A DNA stretch of 64,000 bases from an uncultured Alphaproteobacteria bacterium (GTDB taxonomy: Bacteria; Pseudomonadota; Alphaproteobacteria; RF32; CAG-239). The notes under the pieces are model-generated. The model did no database searches. It was given only the letters and a program-made list of their open reading frames with translations, and was not told the origin of the DNA. Positions 1 through 7,692 of the stretch are shown here, piece after piece (position 1 is the first letter of the stretch; each line of letters starts with the position of its first letter). Where the stretch lies: contig CAJUKS010000008.1 in assembly GCA_910587405.1 (NCBI GenBank), positions 1 through 64,000 of the forward strand, written 5' to 3'. Made by a program: the position numbers and the translations under genes.

Positions 1-76
1 ACAAGTCCTTCGGATTGACCTTCTTTCCAGAATCAAGCTTCTCTACATATTCTTTCACATTTTTAATTTTTTCCAT
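1..76 (-). CDS. N-terminal fragment of an unrecognised small protein (runs off the window)
   Basis: The minus strand opens with ATG and reads MEKIKNVKEYVEKLDSGKKV and then NPKDL before the window edge. An AGGAG Shine-Dalgarno sequence lies about 9 nt upstream of the start. The visible part is charged and probably helical. Too little is present to name a family. The start is supported by the ribosome site, so a real gene is likely. Confidence 0.6.
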   Translation of the reverse strand, partial: MEKIKNVKEYVEKLDSGKKVNPKDL

Positions 77-380
77 TTTCTTCTCCTAACGGTCGTGGGA
101 ACAGATTAATATATGATATATTATTAATTTAATATATATCAATATTTATATATAAAGATAATAATATATATTACAGTTGTCAAGTCGTTTCCAATTTTAT
201 TTGTACCAACGGTTATTTTGCGGATTTTTGGGTATCTAATCGAATATTAGAGGATAATACAGTGTAAAAAGATATAAAAAATCAGGCGTACGGCTTTGCT
301 GTGAGAGATTTTTGATCGTCTGATGAAATAGAAAGGAAAAGTCATGGATTTGAAAATTATGGTCGGCGAAGACAGATATG
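77..380. other. AT-rich intergenic stretch without a gene
   Basis: About 300 bases between the divergent small gene and the HAD-like gene. Positions 105-180 are almost pure A/T with many TATA-like steps, so promoter sequences cannot be told apart there. A 62-codon reading frame on the minus strand has no ribosome site and no recognisable product and was not accepted. Confidence 0.5.
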
Positions 381-409
381 TTGACAAAATTTTGTACACA
401 TGATAAATA
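381..409 (+). promoter_or_regulatory. Sigma70-type promoter of the HAD-like gene
   Basis: TTGACA at 381-386, a 17-nt spacer, then TAAATA at 404-409 preceded by TGA, which makes an extended -10. The predicted start is near 416, giving a 20-nt leader without a clear Shine-Dalgarno sequence. Confidence 0.6.
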
Positions 410-436
410 GAAAAGAGTTACCAAATTTTTAATGAC

Positions 437-1102
437 ATGAGTAAATTATTTATTTTAGGATGGGACAATTGTCTCATCTCCGATGTCACTTTACACAAAG
501 TACATCCGTCGTATGTTCAAATGTGGCAAACTGTTGATCCGCTTCTGGGCGCCAAATGGACGCTTGCGGATACGCTGCGTATGCAGGGGCTTCCTCCGGA
601 ACAAGTGTGGAACGAGCTCGCGCTTCTGCTGGGAAAAGAAAAAGCAGAGTACGGCCGCCGGATTTTCTACGATACCTATCGTCAGCTGCCGGTGCCTCCG
701 CTCACCCTCAACGCCGAACTGCTGCTGAAAACGCTGCAGGAATGCGGTTGCAACGTGGTGGTGGTTTCCAACAAAACCCAGTCTCTTCTCGAAGAGGAAA
801 TCGACCGCTTGCAGTTGGACAAACTGGTCGACATCGCCCTTGGAACAACCGCCGATTCCGCGGTGCTGTTTGATCCTGCCGATCCGGACCAGAAGCTGAA
901 AAGCCGTTGTCATCTGCTTGAACAAGCCATCAACACCTGCCCGAACACCGAAGAGGTTATCGTTATTGCCGGTGCCGGCTATGCGGAACCTGCATATCGG
1001 ATCAGGGTTGATCGTTTCGAGGAGGCTTCGGCACCGGTCTTCGACTGGGTTGCCGCTCAGGTGAAAGAAGAAGCCGAGCGCGCGATGGCAAACGGAGAAT
1101 AG
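437..1102 (+). CDS. HAD-superfamily protein with degenerate catalytic motifs
   Basis: A 221-residue protein with the layout of phosphoglycolate-phosphatase-like HAD enzymes: a start motif, a helical cap, a motif II strand ending VVVVSNKTQ, a lysine region (KLKSR) and a C-terminal motif IV strand. The motif I segment reads GWDNCLIS where DxDxTL is expected, so the nucleophilic Asp is Gly and only the second Asp remains. Motif IV reads VIAGAGYAEPA, lacking the acidic residues that bind Mg. It is therefore probably not an active phosphatase but a HAD-fold pseudoenzyme, perhaps a binding protein. It is monocistronic, with its own promoter and a strong terminator. The fold call is good; the function is unknown. 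Confidence 0.7.
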   Translation: MSKLFILGWDNCLISDVTLHKVHPSYVQMWQTVDPLLGAKWTLADTLRMQGLPPEQVWNELALLLGKEKAEYGRRIFYDTYRQLPVPPLTLNAELLLKTLQECGCNVVVVSNKTQSLLEEEIDRLQLDKLVDIALGTTADSAVLFDPADPDQKLKSRCHLLEQAINTCPNTEEVIVIAGAGYAEPAYRIRVDRFEEASAPVFDWVAAQVKEEAERAMANGE

Positions 1103-1168
1103 CGACAAGCGGTCTGAGAAAACAGATCGTCCCGCAAAGAACAACCGTCATTGACGGAACATCTGCTC

Positions 1169-1197
1169 AAAAGCCCGACTTTAAAAGTCGGGCTTTT
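1169..1197 (+). terminator. Rho-independent terminator after the HAD-like gene
   Basis: A perfect stem of AAGCCCGACT with AGTCGGGCTT and flanking A/T runs closes the transcription unit about 65 nt after the stop codon. Confidence 0.85.
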
Positions 1198-1337
1198 GCT
1201 TTGTGTCGGTTATCAGAATCGGGCAGGCAGGAAAACGCTTGGTTCTTTAGCAAATTTGTGATAGTTGTTTAAAAAAACGATTGTCAACGAATAAAAAAAG
1301 CCGAGTGGCATAAACGGTAAGAAAGGAAAAGCGCAAA

Positions 1338-1892
1338 ATGAAAAGTCTGTGGTCATGTCTGGTGATGTTGGGAATGGTTGTGTCGGGAAACGCCGGTGCG
1401 CAAATTGCAAATCCGTTGGCTGCGGAAAGCCTGACGCCGGCATGGAGCGTTTCTACGGCCGACCCGATGTATATCAATGTTTACAACATGAAGAATAAGC
1501 TCGAACTGGTGATTTTTACCGATGACCTTGCGCCGGTCGGCACACGCTGCGAAAAGGGAAAGGTATTGAAGGATGTCAAGTTTACGGTGGCTTTCTTCAT
1601 TGCGTCGGATCAGATCCGCAATCCGGAACGAATCATCCGCAAGGTTAAAATGAAAATCAGCCGCAAAAGCCAGACTTATCTTCCCCGTGCGGTGATTGTC
1701 GATTCTTATGATAAGGACAGCCGTCCGGAAAACGGTCAGCCGATCCGTCTCGGCAAATTGCAGTTCACGTCTCCGTACAGTTGCCACAATCTCGACGGCG
1801 TCGAGTTTAAAATTTATAATCTGGAGGTTAACGGACGCGACGTTCCGGAACTGAAATTCCGGGTTGAGTATCTTCCCGCAAACAAAGACTGA
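1338..1892 (+). CDS. Secreted protein of unknown function
   Basis: A 184-residue protein with a signal peptide (MKSLWSCLVMLGMVVSGNAG, likely cut at AGA-Q). The mature part looks mostly beta and carries two cysteines (TRCEK and YSCHN) that could form one disulfide in the periplasm. A purine-rich AAAGGAAAAG upstream serves as ribosome site. No family was recognised. It faces the DUF805 gene and shares a bidirectional terminator with it. Alternative roles such as an envelope chaperone or a secretion accessory cannot be judged from sequence. Confidence 0.75.
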   Translation: MKSLWSCLVMLGMVVSGNAGAQIANPLAAESLTPAWSVSTADPMYINVYNMKNKLELVIFTDDLAPVGTRCEKGKVLKDVKFTVAFFIASDQIRNPERIIRKVKMKISRKSQTYLPRAVIVDSYDKDSRPENGQPIRLGKLQFTSPYSCHNLDGVEFKIYNLEVNGRDVPELKFRVEYLPANKD

Positions 1893-1926
1893 AAACGCTC
1901 CCGGTGGGGCGAAAAGGACGGAACAT

Positions 1927-1959
1927 AAAAAAAGCCTGTTTTTGCAACAGGCTTTTTTT
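1927..1959. terminator. Bidirectional terminator between convergent genes
   Basis: AAAGCCTGTT pairs with AACAGGCTTT around a TTTGC loop, with A and T runs on both sides, so it can stop transcription from either direction. Confidence 0.85.
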
Positions 1960-1974
1960 AACTTGCGAAACAAA

Positions 1975-2388
1975 TTATTTCGAAGGTTCTCCCCACTGGT
2001 TGGCTTTGGCTTCGCCCGGCTGGCAGAACCAAAAGATCAGAGCGATCGGACCGACGACCGGAACGAGCGCGATCAGGAACCAGAACCAGGGCTTGCCGAG
2101 GTCGTGAACCCGGCGAACGGTCATGGCCAGGTTGGGAACAACGGTTGCCAGACCCAATAATCCGCTGAGTACCTGCTGACCGAACAAAAGGGCGTCAACA
2201 ATTGTCAACGGAATGGCAACCAGCGTATAAAACATGATGTAATACCAATATTGCGAGCGGCTGGCGCGGCCTTTGAAATCGGTATATTGTTTTTTGAGAA
2301 CGTCAACAAAATATTTGTTGAAACCGTCTTTGTTGAGAACGGAAACAATATACTTGTTGAAAACATTTTTAATCTTTTCAATGTCCAT
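1975..2388 (-). CDS. DUF805 family inner-membrane protein
   Basis: A 137-residue protein with the DUF805 (YhaH-like) signature: a YTDFKGRASRSQYWYYIMFY entry segment, hydrophobic helices, the TVRRVHDLGKPWFWFL turn and a final hydrophobic hairpin ending GEAKANQWGE. Three or four membrane spans are expected. The N-terminal 35 residues contain two similar FNKY(I/F)V.VL segments, which look like a small internal duplication before the core domain. The role of DUF805 proteins is unknown; they are common small membrane proteins. The upstream 128 bases are AT-rich with no clear Shine-Dalgarno site. Confidence 0.88.
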   Translation of the reverse strand: MDIEKIKNVFNKYIVSVLNKDGFNKYFVDVLKKQYTDFKGRASRSQYWYYIMFYTLVAIPLTIVDALLFGQQVLSGLLGLATVVPNLAMTVRRVHDLGKPWFWFLIALVPVVGPIALIFWFCQPGEAKANQWGEPSK

Positions 2389-2516
2389 TGAAGATATCCT
2401 TATTAAAAAAATGAAATTAACTTCGTTAATTAAAATGCACTTATAATTTTAAAAATGCAATTATTAAATTAGGAAACTGCACATTATTTGTAAAATTGAA
2501 GTCTTTATCAAAATAC

Positions 2517-2954
2517 CTATGGCATTATTGATGCCGGCGGCGTACAAATTGCCGGAGTGAACGTACAGTCAAACAGAAAGTTGCCGAAACTGTCGTGATA
2601 AACCGTTGAAGCCGTCAGTCCGGAAGCGAACATGACTTCCAGCCCCTGACACATTGCGGGCAGCAATTGTCGGCAACCAAAGTCCTGCAAGCGGGCAATC
2701 ATGTCGGTGCGTTCGCCGTCATCAAGGCTGGCGGTATCGATGTTGACGATATAGGTATATTTTATTTCTTTGCCGGTGCGGCGAATATCGATCCAGCGGA
2801 TGCCGTTTTGAATTTGCACCGGCAGCATTTGCTGCATCCGGCCGAGTTGTCTGTCAATCTCATCATCGCTGAGCCGGCGGGGGCGGTTTTCGTCCGCCCG
2901 GGCCGGTAAAATGAACGCCAAAAAGACCAGCAACGGAATAATGACGTTTCTCAT
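2517..2954 (-). CDS. Secreted four-cysteine protein, downstream paralogue of a tandem pair
   Basis: A 145-residue protein with signal peptide MRNVIIPLLVFLAFILPARA. I chose the ATG 4 nt after the upstream stop because GGAG precedes it; a longer reading frame inside the neighbour lacks a site. It shares with the upstream gene the pattern LP-(V/M)-Q-(I/V)-x-x-G-(I/V)-x-W-x-D-I, a Y-x-Y-x-(V/I)-x-I-D strand, and four cysteines in two pairs (CRQLLPAMC and CTFTPAIC here). This implies a common periplasmic fold with two disulfides. Function unknown. The pair is cotranscribed. Confidence 0.8.
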   Translation of the reverse strand: MRNVIIPLLVFLAFILPARADENRPRRLSDDEIDRQLGRMQQMLPVQIQNGIRWIDIRRTGKEIKYTYIVNIDTASLDDGERTDMIARLQDFGCRQLLPAMCQGLEVMFASGLTASTVYHDSFGNFLFDCTFTPAICTPPASIMP

Positions 2955-2958
2955 GACG

Positions 2959-3510
2959 TTACTCCGCGGCCTTTGCCGGCTGGCTATATTTGGCAACCAG
3001 GTCGGCACAGTCTTTTTTGTTGAACCCGCAGTGAAGGAACCGCTGTCCCGCTTTATCGTTATATGTGGCGGCGATGTCGGTCATCCGGGGAGAGAACGTG
3101 CTCATCAGGTCGAGGCTGACGCACAGTATCGGTTTGACTTGCGGACACATTTCGGTTTTTATTTTGGCAACGATCTCCTGTTTCTGAGCAGGATCGAAAC
3201 CTTTGCGCAGTTCTTCGGGGAGAGCGTTAAGCATTTCGTCAATGTCGATTTGGTAAATATAATTGAGGCTGTCGTCGTTGACAGCGATATCCTGCCATAC
3301 GACGCCGGGATTTACCTGCATCGGCAGCGTTGATTTGAGCGATTGAATTTGATTTTGAATGGCATCTTCAAGATATTTTTCAAAATCCGGATTTTGCGCG
3401 GCGGCGTCGGCAATGGCGTTTGGTGATAAATCGGCGGCGTTCGTTTCGGCGGCGTTGGCTGCAGGAACCAGTAAAACCGGGAAAATCAGCGTCCAGATGA
3501 ATTTTTTCAT
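2959..3510 (-). CDS. Secreted four-cysteine protein, upstream paralogue of a tandem pair
   Basis: A 183-residue protein with signal peptide MKKFIWTLIFPVLLVPAANA and an Asn/Ala/Asp-rich stretch after it. The core LPMQVNPGVVWQDI and YIYQIDID strands and the cysteine pairs CPQVKPILC and CGFNKKDC match the downstream paralogue. An AGAGGAG Shine-Dalgarno lies upstream. A promoter TTGCTC-17-TATCCT can be read about 65 nt before the start, with TTATTAG near +8. Likely periplasmic; function unknown. Alignment of the two proteins is by eye. Confidence 0.8.
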   Translation of the reverse strand: MKKFIWTLIFPVLLVPAANAAETNAADLSPNAIADAAAQNPDFEKYLEDAIQNQIQSLKSTLPMQVNPGVVWQDIAVNDDSLNYIYQIDIDEMLNALPEELRKGFDPAQKQEIVAKIKTEMCPQVKPILCVSLDLMSTFSPRMTDIAATYNDKAGQRFLHCGFNKKDCADLVAKYSQPAKAAE

Positions 3511-3592
3511 TAATAAGCACTCCTCTAATAATTAACTGCTTTTCAGGATAATTTAAAAAAAGGACAAGAGCAACATCTATCTGAAAAAATCG

Positions 3593-3623
3593 AAAAAAAA
3601 CCCCGGATGCAGAGCATGCGGGG
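3593..3623 (-). terminator. Terminator of the downstream orphan gene
   Basis: Read on the minus strand, CCCCGCATGC pairs with GCATCCGGGG (one mismatch), followed by eight T residues. It ends the unit that begins at the orphan gene above it. Confidence 0.8.
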
Positions 3624-3643
3624 CAAAAAAACTTTTTTTGTGT

Positions 3644-4102
3644 TTAAGGCTGTGCGGTTCCGCCGACGACGCAGACCGGGCAGGCAATGCCGCAGTCATC
3701 GATCAGCATACTCTGGGAAATCAGGGTATGGATGGTGGCGTTCTTGAAATTAACGGCATAATTGTAAGCCGTGTAACCCGAGCCTTGCAGACGTCCGGTA
3801 GACCAGGCGAGCAGATCCTGCGGCAGCGGCTTTTGACCGATGATCCCGCGGCGGCGGTTGATTTCGTCGAGATTGAAAAAGATGAAAAACAAAATTTTGG
3901 CCGAGGCAATATAACCGCCGTGTTCGAGACACCAGTTGTCGGCTTTGCGATACATCTTTTTGTTGGAAGAAAAGTCAACCAGAGAAATACCGTCGGTAAG
4001 ATAAATGCCTTTAACCTGATCGGCGGAAACGTTCTGAGATGCGTACTGCCCGTTTTTCAGCAGAAAATCTCCGAATTTCGGGGTGATTGTTAAGTTATTC
4101 AT
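3644..4102 (-). CDS. Orphan protein of unknown function in an SD-less cassette
   Basis: A 152-residue soluble protein with no recognised family. It contains the segments KGIYLTDGISLVDFSSNKKM and WCLEHGGYIASAKILFFIFF and a cysteine cluster near the C terminus (DDCGIACPVCVV). The start has no Shine-Dalgarno; the leader is A/U-rich with TTATTAA 24 nt upstream of ATG. It has its own promoter, whose -35 overlaps the stop codon of the preceding gene, and its own terminator, so it is an independent unit. Possibly a phage-tail or surface-like small protein, but I have no basis to assign that. Confidence 0.65.
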   Translation of the reverse strand: MNNLTITPKFGDFLLKNGQYASQNVSADQVKGIYLTDGISLVDFSSNKKMYRKADNWCLEHGGYIASAKILFFIFFNLDEINRRRGIIGQKPLPQDLLAWSTGRLQGSGYTAYNYAVNFKNATIHTLISQSMLIDDCGIACPVCVVGGTAQP

Positions 4103-4149
4103 GGTTTAAAAATTTATAATTGTTGTTTAATAATTTTATTGTATCGACA

Positions 4150-4178
4150 AAGATAGTCTTTTCGGCAACAATTGTCAA
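4150..4178 (-). promoter_or_regulatory. Promoter of the orphan cassette
   Basis: On the minus strand TTGACA (4173-4178), a 17-nt spacer and TATCTT (4150-4155). The upstream gene's TGA stop lies inside the TTGACA. The predicted start near 4143 puts the TTATTAA at 4127-4133 at about +10. Confidence 0.7.
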
Positions 4179-4831
4179 GATCGGCGAATCAGGAAAAGCG
4201 CAAGATCGGTAAGAAAGGGGAGGGTACGGTTGAGAACATTGTCGGGACAGCGGTAAAAATCGCGCATGTCCAACCGCCATTCAAGCTGTAGTATCCGCGG
4301 CTGCGGCGAAAGGCGCTGCAAATCTCCGGTCAGGCCGAAACGTCCGGTGTAGTCGGGATGATTGAGGACCCAGCTGATTTCGTATTTGTCGGCCAGCGCG
4401 GCAATTTGCGCTAAAACGGGGCCATAGATCTGCGGTGACAAAATGCCGGTGCCGACCGCCAGTTCAAAAACCCGTTCGCCGCTCATGCCGTGAATATCCA
4501 GAAAATGGTGATTTTGCAGTCGCTGAGCGGTGATGAAATCGGTTATTGAATGTTTTTCGGCGGCGAATCGGCGCCGGGTCAGGGCAGAAGTGCCGCTGTC
4601 GATTGCTGCCGTGCGTGCCAGGGCGCCGGTATAGAGATCGGGCTTTTTGACGGCGTGCCCGCGAAAGGTTCGGGTGGCATGCGGTGCGCTGAAAATCAGC
4701 GCGCTCCGGTTGTCGTAAAAACGGTGAATCGGCTCGTCTTGAAGGCCGCAATAGTTGTCGGCCGCATAATCCGGTTCATATTTCTTAAGTAAATTCAGCA
4801 TCGTAAAATCCATAATGTTTTCTCGGATCAT
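4175..4831 (-). CDS. N-formylglutamate amidohydrolase-like protein
   Basis: A 218-residue protein with the order of metal-site motifs seen in the FGase family: SAPHATRTFRGH near the N terminus (His ligand), FLDIHGM in the middle, and a late LQLEWRLDMRDF acidic motif. FGase enzymes hydrolyse N-formylglutamate or related amides using zinc. Here the protein is shorter and more diverged than typical, so the substrate is open. The start is uncertain: MDFTML six codons in is an alternative, since neither start has a strong ribosome site. It lies divergently to dnaB across a DnaA-box region. Confidence 0.55.
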   Translation of the reverse strand: MIRENIMDFTMLNLLKKYEPDYAADNYCGLQDEPIHRFYDNRSALIFSAPHATRTFRGHAVKKPDLYTGALARTAAIDSGTSALTRRRFAAEKHSITDFITAQRLQNHHFLDIHGMSGERVFELAVGTGILSPQIYGPVLAQIAALADKYEISWVLNHPDYTGRFGLTGDLQRLSPQPRILQLEWRLDMRDFYRCPDNVLNRTLPFLTDLALFLIRRS

Positions 4832-4849
4832 AACATATCCGCATTGTAT

Positions 4850-4879
4850 TTATCCCCGTTATTCACAGGCTGTGCATAA
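4850..4879. promoter_or_regulatory. Cluster of DnaA boxes upstream of dnaB
   Basis: TTATTCACA at 4859-4867 and, on the other strand, TTATGCACA at 4871-4879 both match the TTATNCACA consensus perfectly and face each other across GGC. TTATCCCCG at 4850-4858 is a degenerate third box directly abutting the first. An AT-rich stretch follows before the dnaB start. The arrangement suggests DnaA control of dnaB or, less likely, a replication-related site. Confidence 0.65.
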
Positions 4880-4977
4880 CTAAAAGGGAAAAGCGTAAGA
4901 TAATATTGTTTTTAAATTAAATCCTGCTACAACAAAGCCGGTGTAAAGACTGAAAAAATCGACGGAGACCGGATCAA

Positions 4978-6438
4978 ATGGAAAAAATCGACGCAAATTC
5001 ATTGCCGCAGAATATCGAAGCCGAACAGGCGCTGTTGGGTGCGCTGCTGGCCAACAACAAAGCTTATGAACAAGTATCGGACTTTTTGAAACCGGCGCAT
5101 TTTGCCGAAGCGGTGAATGCCAAAATTTTTGAAGTGGTTTCCAAACTGATCTCGCGCGGTCATACCGCCGATACGATTACGCTTAAAAACTATTTTGAGC
5201 AGGAAGGCGTCCTTAATGAAGTCGGCGGATACAAATATCTGATCAAACTGGCGGAGAGTTCTTCGCCGCTGACCAACCCCGAATATTATGCTCAATACAT
5301 TTATGACCAATATTTGCGTCGGGAACTGATTGCCACCGGTTATGATATCGTTAACAACGCCATGAAAGAAAATATCGATTCTTCGGCTTCGGTACAGATC
5401 GAAGAGGCGGAAAAACGCTTGTACGAACTTTCGGACAAAGGCGACGGCCAGCGCGGGTTTGTCGAGTTTTCGGATGCGTTGACCCAGTCGCTCAATACGA
5501 TTGAAAAAGCCTATCAGCGCGAGGGGAAAATTTCGGGTATTTCGACCGGGTTGAACAATCTTGACCGGCGCACCGGCGGGTTGAACAATTCGGACCTGAT
5601 CATTTTGGCCGGACGTCCGGCGATGGGAAAAACCGCTCTGGCGACCAACATTGCCTATAACGTGGCCGACTGGATGAGCCGTGAACGCAATTTGGAAGAA
5701 AAGGCGCGCGGCGTTGCTTTTTTCTCTCTCGAAATGTCGGCCGATCAGCTGGCAACCCGCGTGTTGTCCAGTGCCGCGGCCATTTCGTCGCAAAAGATGC
5801 GCAACGGTGACATTGACAACGGCGAATTTGAGAGAATCGCCGCTTGTGTACGGATGTTGGAAAAAATGCCGTTGTACATTGACGATACGCCGGGCCTGAC
5901 CATTAACGCCATCCGCAACCGGGCACGGCGATTGAAACGCAGCAAAGGCCTGGGATTGATCGTGATTGACTATATCCAGTTGATTACCGGAAACGCCAGC
6001 CGCGGCGAAGCCAACCGGGTGCAGGAATTGTCGGAAATTTCGCGCGGCCTGAAAATCATGGCCAAGGAACTCAACGTGCCGGTGATTGCATTGTCCCAGC
6101 TTAACCGCGGCGTGGAAATGCGCGACGACAAACGGCCGGTGATGTCCGACTTGCGCGAATCCGGATCTATTGAGCAGGATGCCGATATCGTGTTGTTTGT
6201 TTACCGCGAGAACTATTACATCCAAAACGAGGAACCGAAAGAAACCGACAAAAACTATTCGCCGGAAAAACATGACAAATGGGAAGCGCGCATGCAAGCC
6301 ACCCGTCATCGTGCCGACGTGATCATCGGCAAACACCGTCACGGGCCTACCGGCACCGTCAAACTCGGTTGGCAGGGCGAATATGCCCTGTTTACCGACC
6401 CGATCGAAGACGACCAGCTGCCGGAACAGATCGGATAG
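4978..6438 (+). CDS. dnaB: Replicative DNA helicase DnaB
   Basis: A 486-residue hexameric helicase that unwinds DNA ahead of the replication fork. The N-terminal DnaB domain begins LPQNIEAEQALLGALL. The RecA-like motor has Walker A AGRPAMGKTA (about residue 211), Walker B LIVIDYIQLI, and the DnaB motifs LSQLNRGVE and DLRESGSIEQDADIV. The C terminus carries the usual GPTGTVKL strand. Length is normal and no intein is present. The start is supported by CGGAGA upstream. DnaA boxes lie in its promoter region. The YcgN-like gene follows after 3 nt, so the three downstream genes are probably cotranscribed. Confidence 0.98.
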   Translation: MEKIDANSLPQNIEAEQALLGALLANNKAYEQVSDFLKPAHFAEAVNAKIFEVVSKLISRGHTADTITLKNYFEQEGVLNEVGGYKYLIKLAESSSPLTNPEYYAQYIYDQYLRRELIATGYDIVNNAMKENIDSSASVQIEEAEKRLYELSDKGDGQRGFVEFSDALTQSLNTIEKAYQREGKISGISTGLNNLDRRTGGLNNSDLIILAGRPAMGKTALATNIAYNVADWMSRERNLEEKARGVAFFSLEMSADQLATRVLSSAAAISSQKMRNGDIDNGEFERIAACVRMLEKMPLYIDDTPGLTINAIRNRARRLKRSKGLGLIVIDYIQLITGNASRGEANRVQELSEISRGLKIMAKELNVPVIALSQLNRGVEMRDDKRPVMSDLRESGSIEQDADIVLFVYRENYYIQNEEPKETDKNYSPEKHDKWEARMQATRHRADVIIGKHRHGPTGTVKLGWQGEYALFTDPIEDDQLPEQIG

Positions 6439-6441
6439 ACG

Positions 6442-6945
6442 ATGGAAAAAAAACGTTATATTGTCACGATTGCCCGCCGCGATCCGGTTGCGGAAGCGCA
6501 AAATACGGTAGAGCCGGAATTTTGGAAAAAGAAAAAGCTGGAACAAATGTCAGCCGCCGAATGGGAATTGTTGTGCGACGGTTGCGGCAAGTGTTGCCTC
6601 AATAAGCTGGAGATTGAGGGCAAGATTCATTTTACCTGTGTGCGCTGTCGTTTTTTGGATACCAAAAGCTGCCTGTGCCGAATTTATGAAAACCGTTTTG
6701 AAAAAGTGCCCGACTGTCGCAGCGTCGATCTGAAAGCGATCCGCGAAAAACCGCGCTGGTTGCCGCGCACCTGTGCCTATTGGCTGTTGGACAACGGACA
6801 GGAACTGCCGGAATGGCATCCGCTGGTGAGCGGCGACAAGGAAAGCGTGCATCGCGCTTTTCAATCGGTGCGCGGGCGGCTGATCATCTCCGAATCGGAA
6901 GTAAAGCATTATGAAGATTACATTGTTGACTGGAAAGACGTTTGA
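6442..6945 (+). CDS. YcgN/UPF0260 family cysteine-cluster protein
   Basis: A 167-residue protein of the YkgJ/YcgN zinc- or iron-chelating type. Eight or more cysteines are arranged as CDGCGKCC, then TCVRCRFLD, SCLCRIY, DCRSVD and RTCAYW, with the family's LPRTCAYW and PLVSGD motifs. YcgN-like proteins probably bind a metal cluster; the cellular role is not established. It begins 3 nt after dnaB and its 3' end overlaps the metalloprotease gene by 35 nt, which indicates translational coupling. Confidence 0.9.
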   Translation: MEKKRYIVTIARRDPVAEAQNTVEPEFWKKKKLEQMSAAEWELLCDGCGKCCLNKLEIEGKIHFTCVRCRFLDTKSCLCRIYENRFEKVPDCRSVDLKAIREKPRWLPRTCAYWLLDNGQELPEWHPLVSGDKESVHRAFQSVRGRLIISESEVKHYEDYIVDWKDV

Positions 6946-7621
6946 GATTGAAGAAAAATCCGGGCTGCCGCTTAAGGTCGTGCAATCTTCCCGTTGCCGG
7001 CGCCTCAGTCTCCGAATCGATCAAAAGGAAAAAAAGGCGGTATTAAACCTGCCGCCGTTGTGTTCGGTGCGGCGGGCATTGCAATTTGTCGAAGCCAACC
7101 GCGGCTGGATAGAAAAACATCTGGCAGAAATTCCCGCAAGCCGTCGTTTTGCCGACGGCGAAGAGATCAGCCTGCTGGGCCGTCCGACGACGATCCGTCA
7201 TTGTCCTGATCTGAAAAGCGGTACGGTGCTTGAAGACGGTGTTCTTAAAGTTTCGGGCGAGGCGGCGTTTTTATCGCGACGGGTAAAAGACTTTATCCGT
7301 CGGCAGGCTCAGGTCTATCTGCTTGAATTGTCACGGCAGAAAGCGGCATTGATCGGTTGTCGGGTCAACCGGGTGACGATCAAAGACACCAAATCGCGCT
7401 GGGGCAGCTGCTCCACGCTTGACAATATCAATTATAACTGGCGGATTGCGTTGGCGCCCGCAGAGGTGATCGACTATCTGGCGGCGCATGAGGTGGCGCA
7501 TCTTAAACACCGCGACCACTCGCGCGCATTTTGGACTTGTGTGAAGAATCTCAGTTGTTGTGCCGATTCCGGGCGCCGCTGGCTCAAGCTTAACAGCCGG
7601 TTATTGTATGCCTATGAGTAA
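6911..7621 (+). CDS. YgjP-like (DUF45) zinc metalloprotease
   Basis: A 236-residue protein of the YgjP/M48-like DUF45 family. The catalytic HEVAHLKH motif (HExxH) lies near residue 195, preceded by the family hallmark KDTKSRWGSCS and followed by DHSRAFW. The N-terminal half is the mixed alpha/beta domain typical of the family. It is probably cytosolic. The start ATG lies inside the preceding gene and uses its coding sequence as ribosome site. The physiological substrate is unknown. Confidence 0.92.
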   Translation: MKITLLTGKTFEIEEKSGLPLKVVQSSRCRRLSLRIDQKEKKAVLNLPPLCSVRRALQFVEANRGWIEKHLAEIPASRRFADGEEISLLGRPTTIRHCPDLKSGTVLEDGVLKVSGEAAFLSRRVKDFIRRQAQVYLLELSRQKAALIGCRVNRVTIKDTKSRWGSCSTLDNINYNWRIALAPAEVIDYLAAHEVAHLKHRDHSRAFWTCVKNLSCCADSGRRWLKLNSRLLYAYE

Positions 7622-7692
7622 TCTGCTTGATTTGCGACAATAAAAAAACTATATTATAGGCAGTGAACATATCTAATTTTGAGGAGAAACTT

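Noticed and set aside
4832..4977. Chromosomal replication origin
   Set aside because: Only two perfect DnaA boxes in 146 bp; kept as a regulatory site until skew and box counts are available.
4999..6546. A 515-codon open frame antisense to dnaB
   Set aside because: Same reason: compositional shadow of a strongly biased gene.
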